Shown here piece by piece: positions 1 to 13,300 of a stretch of DNA of 64,000 bases. The position numbers and the translations under genes are program-made. Within the stretch, counting starts at the first letter, position 1; every line of letters starts with the position of its first letter. The stretch comes from Argopecten irradians (Eukaryota > Mollusca > Bivalvia > Pectinida > Pectinidae): contig NC_091134.1 in NCBI RefSeq assembly GCF_041381155.1, positions 3,468,001-3,532,000 on the forward strand, read 5' to 3'. Below the pieces are notes generated by a model. That model had not been told where the DNA came from, did no database searches, and saw nothing but the letters and a program-made list of their open reading frames with translations.

Positions 1-1020
1 GTCTGCCAATCGGTAATCGAATATGGCGCCCACTGCGTCTGCGTCAAGCAAGCTCTTATTTTTGTGCCTGATGTACAAGCGCCTAGTAGATTGAGTTGAA
101 TTGGGTGATACTAATAATCGGATGCCTGTTGCTCAATCTAACCAAAAACATATACCTATATATCTTTATATTTGTTTATGATATAGCCTGCAAATAAAGT
201 ATTTATTTTTGGGATCAATTTTTATGCTATTTTGAGTGGGTAGTTTTCAGCCCTAAAATATTTATAAAACATTACTGGTATCTTTAAAACTGCGGAAATA
301 TCTTTGTCAGGAACGTTTTGGATCACCTAAAGTAACGTTAGTTCTGTCAAATGGATTGTTGTATCGATTATAATATTTTTATGAACACTGCATAATACGA
401 TGTTTCATATTTTTAATACAATATTAGGCCTAATATTTTTCAACATCATATTTTTTTCTTTTGTGAAAGCCACAAAGTGTTTTAATTCAAAAAAGCAGAA
501 TTTATACAAACTATTAGAAATCTTAGCCATTTTTTTAGAAAATGTAGGAAAACGGTAACAAAACCAGACATCAATATGTTTTCCACATCCCTGGTTATTT
601 TCCTTTCTATCTTGTACCAGAATAGATTTAAATCTATTTTCCATGGATAGTATCCTACCAACAGAATAAAATAATATTTTTTATATGACATAATTTATTT
701 TTTGGATCACCGTAGAAATGCTTAAAACGCCTTAACTTGATTATCAACATTGGATACATGTATGTGGATTATGATAATTTTGATTTTTTTCTGTATTTTT
801 TGAATTCCGACTTTTTAGATGCGCGAAAAATGATACCTCTAGGATACAAGTTATCATTGATTACACCCTAGTTGTGTTTGATTAGTATGTAAATAAGTTC
901 ATACATGAAATGAGTTCCACGCCAAGTGACCTTTTCGAAAATGCTCTAGATTCTGCATTTCTGTACATTTATTTCTCTCATGCAATACTGCAGACTGGTC
1001 CCAGGCAATACTGCAAGACT
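1..1020. other. AT-rich intergenic stretch, no gene seen
   Basis: Only short, AT-rich open frames occur, with no recognisable domain, splice pattern or RNA gene. A short phrase, TTTGGATCACC, occurs near 318 and again near 702, which could be chance or an old repeat. Confidence 0.5.
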
Positions 1021-1023
1021 CTT

Positions 1024-1600
1024 TACGAGGTTATTACAACATTTTGTGATCCCGAGGGCAGAAAAGCCCTGTCCTTTATATCAACATATTATGAAAGAGT
1101 ATTTTTCTCTCATTCCTCGACGTTTTATTGCAATTTATTGCAAACTGCTATCATTTTCCGTCATTTTGAAATAAATAAAATTAACTAAAAAAAAAAAAAA
1201 AAAAAAACAAAAAAAACTCGCGACTGCAAGCCAAATTCATACATGATATTTTCAACGCATATCACGTACGGGTGTGAAAGTAAATCCAGCCTAGTTTCTG
1301 AAAAAAAATCAAAATAGTAATTTTGTTGACGCTTTGACGTCATGGTAGTTTTATTGCAATACAGCCTCAGGCGACATGAGTGTCTTTTTAAAATTTAAAC
1401 ATTTTTTAACAAACTAGGCTGTTTTTTTCGAACTTGTTTCAAAATGACAGAATGTCACAGTTGTGAAATTGCAATAACCGTCGAGGTATCAGGAGAGAAA
1501 TACTCAATATTCATCTACAAACGAAAATAGGCTCATTACCCTCGAGGTTTTAAATTACAACACAATGTCACCTTATCTCGAGCCACATAAATTGTCTCAA
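1024..1600. repeat. Fold-back (long inverted repeat) element, MITE-like
   Basis: The segment around 1045-1175 reappears in reverse complement at about 1437-1560. Shared blocks include CCTCGACG followed by TTATTGCAATTT, and GTCATTTTGAAA near the inner ends. Inside, CAGCCTAGTTT (near 1288) is also mirrored near 1420. A run of about 20 A sits at 1187-1206. No transposase frame is present, so this looks like a non-autonomous fold-back element. The outer ends and any target duplication could not be fixed. Confidence 0.55.
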
Positions 1601-1695
1601 TGCTTATGATCAAGTTAAGATAGACTAGATAAACATATTTGGAGAATTATTTTTTTTCCTTTATAAATATAGATATGAAATAAGTTGAAGGTTTA

Positions 1696-1925
1696 GGTTT
1701 GTTTGTTTGATTGATTTTAAACGTCCTATTAACAGCCAAGATCATGTAAGGACGGCCTCCCATGTATGCAGTGTGTAGCGTGTGTGTGGAGTGCAAAGTC
1801 TTGTTTTGGGAGACTGCGGTATGTTTGTGTTGTGTCCTCTTGTATAGTGGAATTGTTGCCCTTTTTATAGTGCTATATCACTGAAGTATGCAGTCGAAGA
1901 CACCAAGCAACACACCCACCAATTC
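1696..1925 (+). repeat. Interspersed repeat of a type common in bivalve genomes
   Basis: The stretch contains ACGTCCTATTAACAGCC, GGGAGACTGCGGTATGTT, TTTATAGTGCTATATCACTG and GAAGACACCAAGCAACACA. I recognise this series from memory as a dispersed bivalve repeat, but I cannot give a database name. It has no coding capacity. A decayed relative lies at 16335-16500. Confidence 0.55.
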
Positions 1926-2399
1926 GACTTAAGCTACCACTGTTTGAGACAATTTACCACTGTTTGTCGTTGCAGAAAATACAACCCCTGACATGTTTTC
2001 AGATATGTTTTCATTTGAATTATTTTCTGTTGGGTCTAAACAACTACTTTCTTCTGATTCTAACTATTGATGCACCAAATTGTCGTACAAGTGCACGATA
2101 TGGGCAGTTCACAATGGTGTTGTTCCGTATGGGGTTCACAATAGTGTTGTTCACTTTTGAATGCTCTTCATTATTAACATCAAGACGGAGAATCGTAATA
2201 AAATGTCAAAAGTTTAATATGGCCAAAAGCCAAAACGCATATCAACTTTTTTCTGCAATGGCTTTTGAAATAAAAGCTTTGGTATAATTTGATGTTTAAA
2301 ATGTGATTGATAATGGTTATTTCTATTAATCAATACAAATAATACCAAGCAGTATCAGCATTTACCAGACCAGTCAATGGTTCTCCCATCATATATTGC
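1926..2399. other. Unannotated spacer
   Basis: An open frame of about 107 codons starts near 1964, but it has no recognisable domain and an AT-driven, leucine/phenylalanine-rich composition. Nothing else is visible. Confidence 0.4.
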
Positions 2400-2870
2400 T
2401 TGTAACGTTAACGTAAGACCGTAATAGGACGCAACATACCGTTGCGCGTATGACTTTCAGACATACCTCATCGAAATGGCTATCATCCACCTTGGCTCGC
2501 CGTGAAAATCGTGAAAAAACCTTAACAATACGGGACGAAATGTGTAGCCAATCTGCATCAACCTTGATAAAACTTGAAAGAAAAAAAAACCGCAACAGAA
2601 CGTCACAAAACTTGATAGCACCACGGGCCGTCTGCAAGTTCTGTTACGGCTCCGTACGCTCTGTTACGTCTTGTTGCGTCAATCCCGCTTTATTACGTCA
2701 TGTTACGTTTACCATCTGTTCCGTGACTGCCGTGGCAATTTTAACACGGCCGCTCACGTTTATCTATCACGTCCGACTGCGTCGTCTCACGTTGTCTCGC
2801 AGTCACCACGCATTGTCCACTGTGGCCTGAAGCGGAGCTGCCGTGGCCGCCGAGAACATAGCGTAAACCT
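2400..2870. other. CpG-rich island of unknown nature
   Basis: This block is clearly richer in CG and TTACG words than its surroundings (GTTACGTC, TTACGTCATGTTACG). Its left part (GTAATAGGACGCAAC) is loosely mirrored by its right part, suggesting an inverted-repeat element. An open frame of 126 codons at 2450-2830 matches no family that I know. It could be an unclassified mobile-element fragment or an undermethylated CpG island. Confidence 0.35.
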
Positions 2871-3149
2871 AGCATTACCGTTAGCCCTTTTTCTGATATA
2901 CAGAGAAAATAATTATGACATTATATTTTTAAAACTTTGCAAAAAATTTTGATTCAACCAAAATTAAACTTTGCAGTCGAGTTGGAAAGTGTCCCAAAAC
3001 CTGCTTGTTTTGAAGATATTTTCGCATACATATCAAAAACCTACAATGTTACATAATAGAAAAATCTCCAATTTGATAGAGTTAGTTAATAAATATCTGG
3101 TTTCACTCTTTTGAAATTGTGTATTTGTAGTTTGCAAGGACAGAAAAAA

Positions 3150-3290
3150 GATTAATCACTACCTAGAAAGTAGGTCGGAGGTGATCCACGACAGTCTAAC
3201 CCTCAGCAAACCTTGGGTTGAATCTTCTCCGAGGGTAGAGATTTCTCCATCCTACTCTCAAGGTAGGATAATATCCTATTAATCTCTTGC
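3150..3290. repeat. Short palindromic element
   Basis: AGATTAATCACTACCT followed by GTAGGTCGGAG at the left is mirrored at the right by GAGGGTAGAG, CCTACTCTCAAGGTAGG and ATTAATCTC. The arms are imperfect and about 40-60 bp, separated by a short loop. There is no coding capacity; it is probably a tiny fold-back MITE. Confidence 0.4.
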
Positions 3291-3319
3291 TAACCACTAA
3301 AATGTGGACAGCAGTAGTA

Positions 3320-3990
3320 CATGTACGTGACTATAGCACACGTGCTTCGGCGGGTAACATCTGACAAATATCTGGCCTGTACTATAACATTATCGTTTAG
3401 ATGGAACACCCGCATCTCCAACATCTGCAATAAGGCGAACAACACACATGGATTTCGAAAACAGAACCTAAACATCAATAATCGAAGCATCATGGAAAAT
3501 GTCTACAAATAACAACATATTTGCAGTAGACCAACATTGGAAATGCTAGCACCATACGGAATCTAAACCTTTGACCAACACTGCAACATATACACCGGCT
3601 GGTCCAAAGACGTGCAACGAGATATGTAACAAATTGTTATCATCACACCTCATCTGTCAGCGGTATGTTACAAGACCGTACTGGGTCGGAGACTTTGTAC
3701 TTTACAGGAAAGAAGGAAATATCAAGCCTTAATGGCGGTGATGTACAAAGTGGTAACTGGAAACATAAAGTTAAATAGAGATGACAAATTGAAAACTATT
3801 GATAGACAAACAATATCTTACACATTCCCTAGTGTTGAACGTTTTATGCAAAACAACAACTAGAAAAGAAGCAGTCTACCCGATATTCACCAAACACGCT
3901 GGAAATTTCTATAGATATCGTGTAAGTACAAATTAGATATATCCCGACTGAAAGATGTTGCTATTCAACACTATTCTTGTCGTTCTCCTT
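3320..3990 (+). mobile_element. LINE fragment: 3' end of a non-LTR retrotransposon ORF2
   Basis: Frame-shifting translation gives a typical LINE ORF2 C-terminus: a WNTRISNICNKANNTHGF segment at about 3400-3460, then LVQRRATRYVTNCYHHTSS near 3600-3655, then a LQERRKYQALMAVMYKV segment near 3700-3755. The blocks fall in different frames with a stop near 3570, so the copy is dead. It is 5'-truncated, with no reverse transcriptase palm in view. It lies just upstream of another LINE remnant in the same orientation, but the two have different C-terminal types and are probably separate insertions. Confidence 0.75.
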
Positions 3991-4316
3991 AAAAATTAAT
4001 CAAAATATGCTGATCATTTTTTATATAACTACACTAGGATCAAAATAAATACTTTATTTCATTTTACGCAACATTGGTGTTTACCGCAAGTCGTATTTGA
4101 TTTTTGGGCGATACGAATATTTATAAAAAAAAGTTTGATATATAATTTATTTATGTATAGATGTTATGACGTATTGTGCACTTTTAAAAATCACGTACTA
4201 AATCATATCACTTAGGGATAAATAATTACATACCTGCTGCCGAAATCAAACATGTGGATGCGACTAAATGATTATCTATAATATTAATGTACTTTACATT
4301 TTCTCCCCACTCTTAA

Positions 4317-6310
4317 TGTTATAAGGCATGTGGCCCTGATGGCTTGTTGAATGAATATATGATTTATTTTAAGGATATTTTAATGCCATGTTTTATCATG
4401 TTGTTCAACAATATTCTTACATCCGGGTGTTTTCCGGACTCGTGGTCTAAAGGTAAAATTGAACCAGTCTTTAAGAAAGGAAATCCAAATAATGTTGATA
4501 ATTACAGGGATATTACTCTTGTAAGTTGCTTAAGAAAACTATTTACGACAATTATCAATAAAAGACTTTTGGCTTTTGATAAGAAATATAATAAAATAAC
4601 TGATGCCCAATTTGGTTTTAGAAACAATCATTCGATAGTAGACGCTATATTGCCCGCCAATCTTTGATTAATAGGAGTTCAAAAAACAAGAAAAGATAAT
4701 ACAAATTGTATTGTTGTTTTATAGATTATTCGAAAGCATTTGATTTTGTCAACCGGCAAAATTTATGGTTTAAGTTAGTAAGAAAGGGGATCGATTGAAA
4801 GCTATTAATATTAGATAGATCATTATATGAAAATGTAAAATGTTGTGTCAAGCATAATAATTCATTGTCGAGTTATTTCAATTGTGAAAACGAATAATTT
4901 CAAGGAGAAATTTTGTCACCATTACTGTTTTCATTATATGTTCATGATTGTGAGATGCAGTTTTTAATTGACAATTGTCCATCTATAGAAATCCAGACCT
5001 TAAATTTGATCCTGCTTATGTACGCAGACGATATGGTGACCTTCTCAGAAACACCAGAAGGCTTACAAGATATGTTGAATTCATTAGCAAGGTACACTAA
5101 AAAGTGGGATTTAATAGTTAATACAGATAAAACAATATTATAGTTTTTAGAAATGGCGGAATTTTGAGAAATAATGAAAATTGGATATATAATGGATGCC
5201 ATTTGAATATTGTCAATGAATTTAATTACCTGGGAATGTTACTGAATTTTAATGGACAGTTTAGAAAAACTTAACAAAAAATAGCAGACCAAGGCAGAAA
5301 AGCATTATTTGCAGTTTTGAACGTATGTCGTCAAAATTATTTTAATGTAGAAACTCAGCTATCAGTTTTTGATACTTATGTCAATAGTGTTTTAAGTTAC
5401 GGCTCAGAAATATGGGGCTTTCATAAAGCGCCTGACGTTGAAAAGATACATACTATGTTATGTAAACGTTTACTCGGCTTACGTGAAAATACTTGTAATG
5501 CTATGCTTTTCTGAGAACTTGGTAGATATCCTATGGTGCTCTTAAGAAAATTAAGAATATTTAAGTATTGGTTGAAACTGACGGAAACTCAAAATTGTAT
5601 TTTGAAATTATGTTATTAAGAAATGTTAGACCACAATGATGTTTGGGTGACAAATATAGATAAATGAATTGTATAGAATAGGTTTAGGTTACCTTTGGCA
5701 AACAGATAATATAGATAACAGTTTTTATTGTATAATTTAACAAAGGTTAATGGACATGTAAAAACAGAATTGTCTTGAACAGATAAGAACGTCTTCAAAA
5801 GGATTATTTTACTTGTGTTTTGACCACAATTTTGGTTTACAAAACTATTTCAGAAAACCAATCTTAAAAGATCTTCTCAAACAAATTTCCAAAATAAGAA
5901 TCTCTGCACACAGTCTTAATGTAGAAAAGGGTCGATACCAAAATATACCACAACATTTAAGAATATGTACCTTGTGTAACTTAAATGATGTTGAAGATGA
6001 ATTTCATTTTGTTTTGAAATGTCCATGTTACTCTGATATCCGTCAAAAATTCACGAAAAACTATTATTTAAAAAAACTCAAATATTTATAAACTACCACA
6101 ACTTTTTAATGTAACAGAAATGAAAGAATTACATAACTTTGCAAAATACCTTAAAGCTGCGAATGCAAAACGATCTTTATTAATCAATTATTATTAGTTA
6201 CGCTCTTCCGAATGTAGTACTGTCTACCTGTATCTTTGTACAATATGTATTATGTGATCCATTTTTTAATGCAATGTATTAACGTATGTATGTATGTATG
6301 TATGACTCAA
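4317..6310 (+). mobile_element. LINE remnant with reverse transcriptase domain and 3' tail
   Basis: The reading begins with K-A-C-G-P-D-G-L-L-N-E at 4323, continues through a fingers/palm segment (CFPDSWSKGKIEPVFKKGN), palm motif A as FIDYSKAFDFVNR near 4717, the EILSPLLFSLYVHD block at about 4905-4950, and the catalytic YADD at 5021-5032. Thumb-region LSYGSEIWGFHKAPD follows near 5390-5435. The C-terminal Cys/His block C-x2-C-x9-H-x4-C lies near 5967-6025. Stops and frameshifts interrupt it (for example near 4664, 4795, 4894, 5143, 5272 and 5513), so it is dead. The N-terminal endonuclease is missing, as in usual 5' truncation. The 3' end carries a GTAT microsatellite at 6284-6304 and an A/T-rich tail. 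The clade was not assigned. Confidence 0.85.
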
Positions 6311-9120
6311 AGTAAATATAACTTTAACTTGTTGTTTTTTATAGCTAGCCTAGCCCGTAGCGTCGACGAACTTACTCCGTGATGACGCGTCAGTCGTCCA
6401 TCAATAATTCCTTTAAAACACTACTAATGACGAAATGATTAGTAAAAACAAAACTTTGGCAGTAACTCCGATGTCTAGATGGCCGCAGAGACATGTTGGC
6501 AATAGGGGATAAAGCACAAATTGAAATAATGTATTCAATTGACTTTAAGCAAAGGTCATTTCTGTGGAAAGTGAACAGATTCGTCATGTCTTCCCAAATA
6601 TTGTTCTTCTCGGTAACTACATCCGTGTCTATTAGTACATGCATTTCTCCCATTTCCCTTCAATTAATATGTTCAAACTTTTCTAGAAAATTCCTGTTGT
6701 TTTTTTTTGTCCTGACTTAGAATACAAAGTTTTTATATAACCATAATTGTGATCTGATGAGAGTGAAGTAGTGCTCGTTTCTTCGGTAGTTTTTTCAGTG
6801 AGGTACATACAGGTACCAAACACGAAAAGACAAAACATTCAATCAACAGTTTGAAATAATATGTAATAAAATAATAAAGAACAAAAAGTAAAGGTATTTG
6901 AGGTACGTGGAGTTTATTCAACCATTCTATCCCAGTAGGGCTAGTAATTACCTGTTCAACTATTAATGATATTGCATAAGCTTGAGCTTCTTCAAAAATA
7001 CTAAACTGCAATTTTTACTTCATTTTCTCTAACAGTAGCAACAGACAATCCAAAAAGAAAATTAGCTTATCTAAACACAGAAATGTTGAAAATTAGATAA
7101 AACAAATAGAAATAAAAGGATACAAAACAAACTAAAATTTACAAACGACCTATACATTAAATGAACAAAATGTTATTCTATATGTAAATCAACAAAACAA
7201 GCTTATAAACTTGGCCATAAATGTATAAGATACTCAAGAAATTATCATTTTATTCGCCCATAGGGATGTATGTGAGGTATAAGCATGCGCGTGAGAATGG
7301 CTGGAATACTGAACTCGGTAAACAATGCAAAAATAAATTAATATAAAAATAAATATACATCGTCATAAAAATGATGTTACATCACGGTAATGTACCACCA
7401 TTATATATCACAAATAAAAATGCAATATCACAATATAAACAAAGCAGTGGAATTAGATAGAAATATTTCAGTGGGAATCATTATTTTGTTGTCCTAATCA
7501 TCATTTTCAAGTGGAGGAATGAAATCACAAATAACCCAGTTTCTTCCATAATAGACATCTGCCCGATGTGCTTGACAAATACATTTTGCTCAAAGCATTT
7601 CCTCGTATTCAAATAGAATGAAGGACTTCATTGGTAACGTCAATTTGGGACACATACAAAATATTTGCCCACGAAAGTTAAGAACTCTACAGCATATTAG
7701 ACACTTAGCAGACGACTTCTTTATACTAAATAACTACATGTTGTGAAGGCAAGACTACTTGTGCATTACATAAACCCCAGAACGGTGTGTCTCATTAGTA
7801 GCTATAGAAAAATAATAGACTTATTGTTTTTATAAATACTTATCAGACACTTGTATGGAGACAAAAATAAGTATTATCAACAAATGTGAAATGCTACATA
7901 CGACTAGATCTATCTTGGATTAAATATCCCAATTTGAAAAAAAATGAAAAAAAAAATAAATTTATAATGCTATCTATTAAGCAATATAGGTAGCCATGAC
8001 GTTGATGCACGCCAGCCATTTACATAAAATCTGTCAGGCTTTCAACTATAGTTCGACGACGTCATAGATATTCACGTAACCATACCACAATTCAAGACAA
8101 AGTTGTACTAAATAGCGTATTATACGATATCGACATTAATGCATAACAATGAAACATTCACCAATCAAAAACACTTTACGAACCAACGGAATTACGAACG
8201 ATTTTAAAATTGGCAAATGAAATATAGTCATACTGTCTCATCCATGTCCAATATATTTTGATGTTGTATCTTAAATATTTGCAAGACTAGTTAAAATGAT
8301 CACAATCGCGTTACTTTTCATTTATTTGATTTGGAAATCATAAAACAAACTAGTTGAATAAAATTTAAAATCATGATCTTACTACAATGTTAAGTATGAT
8401 GGTTAAATTACATTGTGTCCTATACAACAATGTAGTTTATTCGAACTTCAACATGGTAAAGTATAAAATTCTAAGAATCTAAAAACTAAAACCTCGGTAG
8501 ACAGTATCTTTTTCCTGTAATAATAATTTTCACTTTCTCGGTAGATAAAAATATTTTGCATAAACTGAACTTGTTTTGATTATTTTTCATGAAAAAAACC
8601 TTTTGTCATTTCAAAAAAAATAAATTCACTTAGATCGTGTAATTTTATATGATAGTATCGTGAACCTTTATATTATTTCTGTCAACATTACTTAATTTTC
8701 TTAGATTTTTCTTTTTTAACTAAGGATATTCTTCATTTACAATTTATCCTTTAAATAAAACGTTATGAATTATTCTCGTCATTTTTGATAGTCTCTAGAT
8801 AAATTTGCTCACTTAGCTTTTGAATGTTTTAGATGAAAATATGTACCGTGATAAAGGATGAATCGTATGCATTGAACTGTATCGTATCGCCAGGTATGAT
8901 GTTTTACATCGTTTGCTATCTAAATTCATGTTGCTGCCTAAAAGTGACCGGTATTAAAATGACATGTTTACAATGGCCAATTAGTCTCTATGGTGCCCAC
9001 GCTAGAATGTCACGACAGAATAAATTCGCCCTTGTGTCAGAGGAGTTCAATATAGACAGATTGTTTCTATCACAAATTAGCTTGTTGTAATTTGTCCACA
9101 GTGTATGCCTCATTCTAACG
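6311..9120. other. Intergenic stretch, no gene seen
   Basis: AT-rich sequence with only short open frames and no domain, tRNA or repeat that I recognise. A reverse-strand AATAAA (plus-strand TTTATT at 9124-9129) is a possible polyadenylation signal for the minus-strand TRIM gene, which would give a 3' UTR of about 0.9 kb. Confidence 0.45.
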
Positions 9121-10065
9121 TATTTTATTCCTTATTACACATACTACAGGACACCAAAAATGCTACGTAAGCCACCATTTGTTTCGTTATCACTTCGGTA
9201 ACGTCATTCCATTTGGCATATTGTTAAAAAAAAAGTTGTCGTTGTTCACATCAGTCTAGTTTTCTAGTTCTATCATTCTCTTACTAACTTCAACAGGATT
9301 TTCAATCACGATTTTGTTGTCTTTGATCCTTAACTGAAATAAGCCTAATGCTGAACATTGCGAGTTCTTCCTGGATATTGCCGTTGATAAGCATCGGCAG
9401 TCACGTTCTAAAGCAAGCACTATGAGAAAACATGTGCTTTGAGATGTCAAATTGATCAACTTACTTTATCAGAATATCTGGTCTACAAATGCATGTATAT
9501 AGCCACTGAATATTATATTTTGGTATCTGGTTAAGTTTTTGTAATCATGTGTTCAATTTTTGCATTTTTAGAAATTCATCAATGAAAACTTTATAAACTT
9601 TATCTGGAAATTTACCCAGATTCCATTTGGTCTCCCGGTAAACATGTTTGTGACCATGATTTGACCGGAAGTTACAATCGGTCATGTAAACTATGACAGG
9701 TCGGATCCGTTTTAAAAGCCATATCTACATTACTGAATGTTAATTACTCTGAATAAGTGTAGTGGTATGAGTTCATTGTCCGTTGTTGTTCCTCAGTCCC
9801 TCTATAATGAATACTGCAATTCTAGTCATTAATATGTGCAATTGTATTTTGATTTTGGATGCATTAGCAATATTTGTATGCCCTAGATATATAGACAAGC
9901 AAGTTGAGTCTTTGAAACATCATGTTATATTATGTGACTTTGTATCCGGATGCCATTAAAAGTAAAAAGTTCCAGGTTCCCTCGCACTCCAACCACACGG
10001 GTAACAGTTAGAAGATGGTTTTCCAGGGCGTTATGTGTACGATCCCTGTAGTGCACGGTGCCATA

Positions 10066-10364
10066 CTACACATTCGCCTCGTTAGCCTCGGTCTGGAGCG
10101 AAACCTTGTTGGATATCTGACATTCTCCTCGTGGGTTACTCGCCATGATGACGAACTCGTACTCCACATTTGTGTCCAGTCCAAACACTCGATGGTCCTG
10201 TCGTCCGTACAGTACCAGAGTACGCCACGCGCGACTCAGGGCCACAGGTCGATACAACAGGAAATGAGATATACTTTGCTCTGCAGCGACATCTTGAGGA
10301 CTAGAACTATAGATCTGTATAGAGGTTGCGAACTGGCGACACAAACTTTCGATAATCACTGGTA
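10066..10364 (-). CDS. TRIM terminal exon, second FN3 domain and stop
   Basis: The exon starts after a CTAATTTCAG acceptor in phase 1 and encodes 99 residues ending in EANEANV and TAG. The FN3 signature is visible as the YEFVIMASNPRGE strand pair near the end. It closes the protein without a SPRY domain. No further SPRY-like exon is recognisable on the minus strand down to 6.3 kb. Confidence 0.75.
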
Positions 10365-13300
10365 CTGAAATTAGAAGTCGTATTTTCAATCTTAAACAGT
10401 ATCCAGCAATCGATTTAAAACTAAAACTGAACTCGTATGAAATATCAAGTTACTAAACCAAAAACATGAACACTTACTTTAATAAATGGAGGCATGTTGC
10501 CCTGTGCTTTGGAATAGGACTGATTGAAAAGTAACAATGGAAAAGATATTTTTTGGAATCCAACCTTTTAACCAGACTTACCTGGTACCACACTTTCTCC
10601 CGGAAGTAGTGTAATGCACTGAACGACCTCCGAGTTAGCACTTTTTCCTGCGCTGTTAATGGCACTAACACAGAAGTAGTAAGTGGTTCCTTTACACAGG
10701 TTTTCCAGAAGAATTACTACAAGACCAGAACTGTTCGGAACCCCTCGCGTAGTGGCTTTTTCATCCGGAACATTCTTTACTACCACTGTATCCTGCAAAT
10801 GGTGTTACAAAAATCTTATTTTTTTAGATAATCGTGTTTGATTCCCATACTAGTATAGTTACATTGCCTGTAGATACGAAAGCTTCTTATAACCTGAACA
10901 GTCTATAAAAGGTACAAGAGGGAGGTCTATGCAAGGCTGTTCATGTCAGAAACGAGATCATTTAACGTTAACATTTAACGCGTTAAATGCAGTTTAAAAA
11001 CTTTAAAAACAAGTTTAACGCTATAACATTTAACGCGTTAGCAACTTTTAACTTGTTAACATTTTACAAGCTAAATGCAGTTTTAACGCGTTAACATTTA
11101 ACGCGTTAATAGTTACTAACGCGTTAAACATTTTTTAAGTTGAACGCGCTAAATGTTGCAATCATAATTTTAACACGTTAAAGTTAAAAAAAAACCTAAG
11201 CTAATCAATTAGAAACATCAAGTTCGCCAGATCAACAATGCACAGCAGACCACAGATTATAAAATATTAGCCATCTTGGTGGACATGTTGAAACGATGCT
11301 GACAAAACGGAACGCTGAATTCAAACATATTATATTTGTTTAAACTGTATAGAAACTAGACGTCGAATCATGGCTTCTGAAAATATATAATTACATACTC
11401 AAAGAACTGAGTTGAGTCATCGCACGATGGCATAGACGTCATCAATAAAGGGAAGTAACTCTAGATCTATCATGTCCACCTGTCTCTTTTTATAGTCATT
11501 GGAAAATATTCGTTTGAATGATCTTTTATTTCCATTTTATGTCGATGGTTTAGATAATTACAATAAAATATAGCGTTGCATTTTTATGTTCTGGAATCTA
11601 CAAGTTTCATAACGAATCTAAAATGTTTAAAAAAAATGTATTTATGACGAGTGAAATCCATGATCAACTATGGGCAATGTACATTAGGAATATTGCTCTC
11701 AATTTTGGCTAAATCGTGTGCTCTTTATTAATTCTGGTTCATAGACCATGGGAATACACCTTGTAAGTGATACAATGAAGGTAACACGGGTATTTACCTC
11801 AATCTCCAGACTCTTCTGTTCCTCCGAGCAGTAGTGAATCTCGTACTGTTGTATGACGTCATGTGGTCCAAACGGTGGCGAGATCACCAAGACAACCATG
11901 CTGTCACTACGGGAACAGCGCGTGACGTCAATGACTGGGGTTGCTGGTGCTGTAGGGAGGAATGAGAATGATAGTAATCATTGCGTATCGTCGTTTAAAT
12001 GTTAAGCCGGCATATTAAAACTCTAAACTACTTTCAGTACACCATAATACATATGTATGTCTTCGGCAGTAAAAAGTGAAAATGATTTCACATTAATTTA
12101 GTTAAAATTTAGGTCAACTTCATTTGAAAAAATCCCACGAAAACTTCAAAGAAGTCGATTCAAGGTCAAGAAATGCCTGAAATTGACAATGGATTTTGGT
12201 TTGGCTGACGCTGTATTTGTGTTTTGGCGGAAAGCGGTATACATGTATTTATGTCTACATCATTGCAATACCAGAAAACTCTGTTCTATTTTATCTCACT
12301 GAAACAAGGCGATGACGGGGCATCAAAAACTGTCAGATCATGCTGACAATAGGCAAACCAGATTTCACACAGATTTAAAGTGAACAAAACACTGGCATCT
12401 GATGATTTGATTGTGGAAATATATCAAACAAGGCCATACAAATAAGATACAAACCAACAAGGTAATGTAAATCCCTGAGTATATTCTTTTCTCGACGGAA
12501 GTCGACAACTTTTTCCTGGAGAAACTCGTTGTCATAAGGCGTGAACTGTACACTTTCACAATCCAGCGTGGACTTCACCAATCTGTAAGGAATACATCAT
12601 ATAATAAAGTGAAATATGACAAGTTACAATAGGTAAAAGATATAGCAACAAATATCTTTATGATATCTTTATGATTTGTTAAAATTGAACTGATTAGCGA
12701 ATTAAAATGTACAATAACTACAATAAAGGCAAAACAGTCAGCGTGAACGAAGGCGCTTAAATAATTCCATCAGTGTACTTACTTTTCACTCGTAGAGCAG
12801 GCCGCCTAAAAGTGATAAAAAGATGTATGAATCAGATGCTACATGTTTCAATATTATTTCATTATCATTGGCGATAATTGCCACAAATCAGCAAAAAGAA
12901 ATTCATCTTCTGTTCTGGTAAGCTAATAAACATTTGACTTCAAACAGTTTTTCGAAAAGTTTTTTTTCCTAAAAGAATCTACTAATCACCAAACGAAAGC
13001 TAAATACGCGAATGAATGAAAAGTTATCCATTGATCAATGCAATGTAATAATGTTATTTTCTTCCACCACCAAATACCTTCTGGCTTTTTACAGATCTCA
13101 GTTTATGCGAATAATATAATTATTTCTCAACACATTATTTACCTCCAAAACATCAACTTGATCTTGTAGGAGAACCTCATTTGTATGACCGAGAAGCGCC
13201 TGCGCAGACCGCTGTATTTGATCCATTGCTTTGATCAAATCTTCCATGTCGTTCTGGCGCATGCGCTCCTCATACTCTAGGTCTGAGAGGAAGAAGTGAC

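Noticed and set aside
2450-2830. 126-codon plus-strand frame
   Set aside because: There is no family resemblance or start context. Its length is explained by high local GC, which makes stops rarer.
9256-9459. Minus-strand 67-codon frame downstream of TRIM as a SPRY or extra exon
   Set aside because: It shows no B30.2/SPRY motifs, and the TRIM frame already ends at 10066. It lies in the likely 3' UTR.
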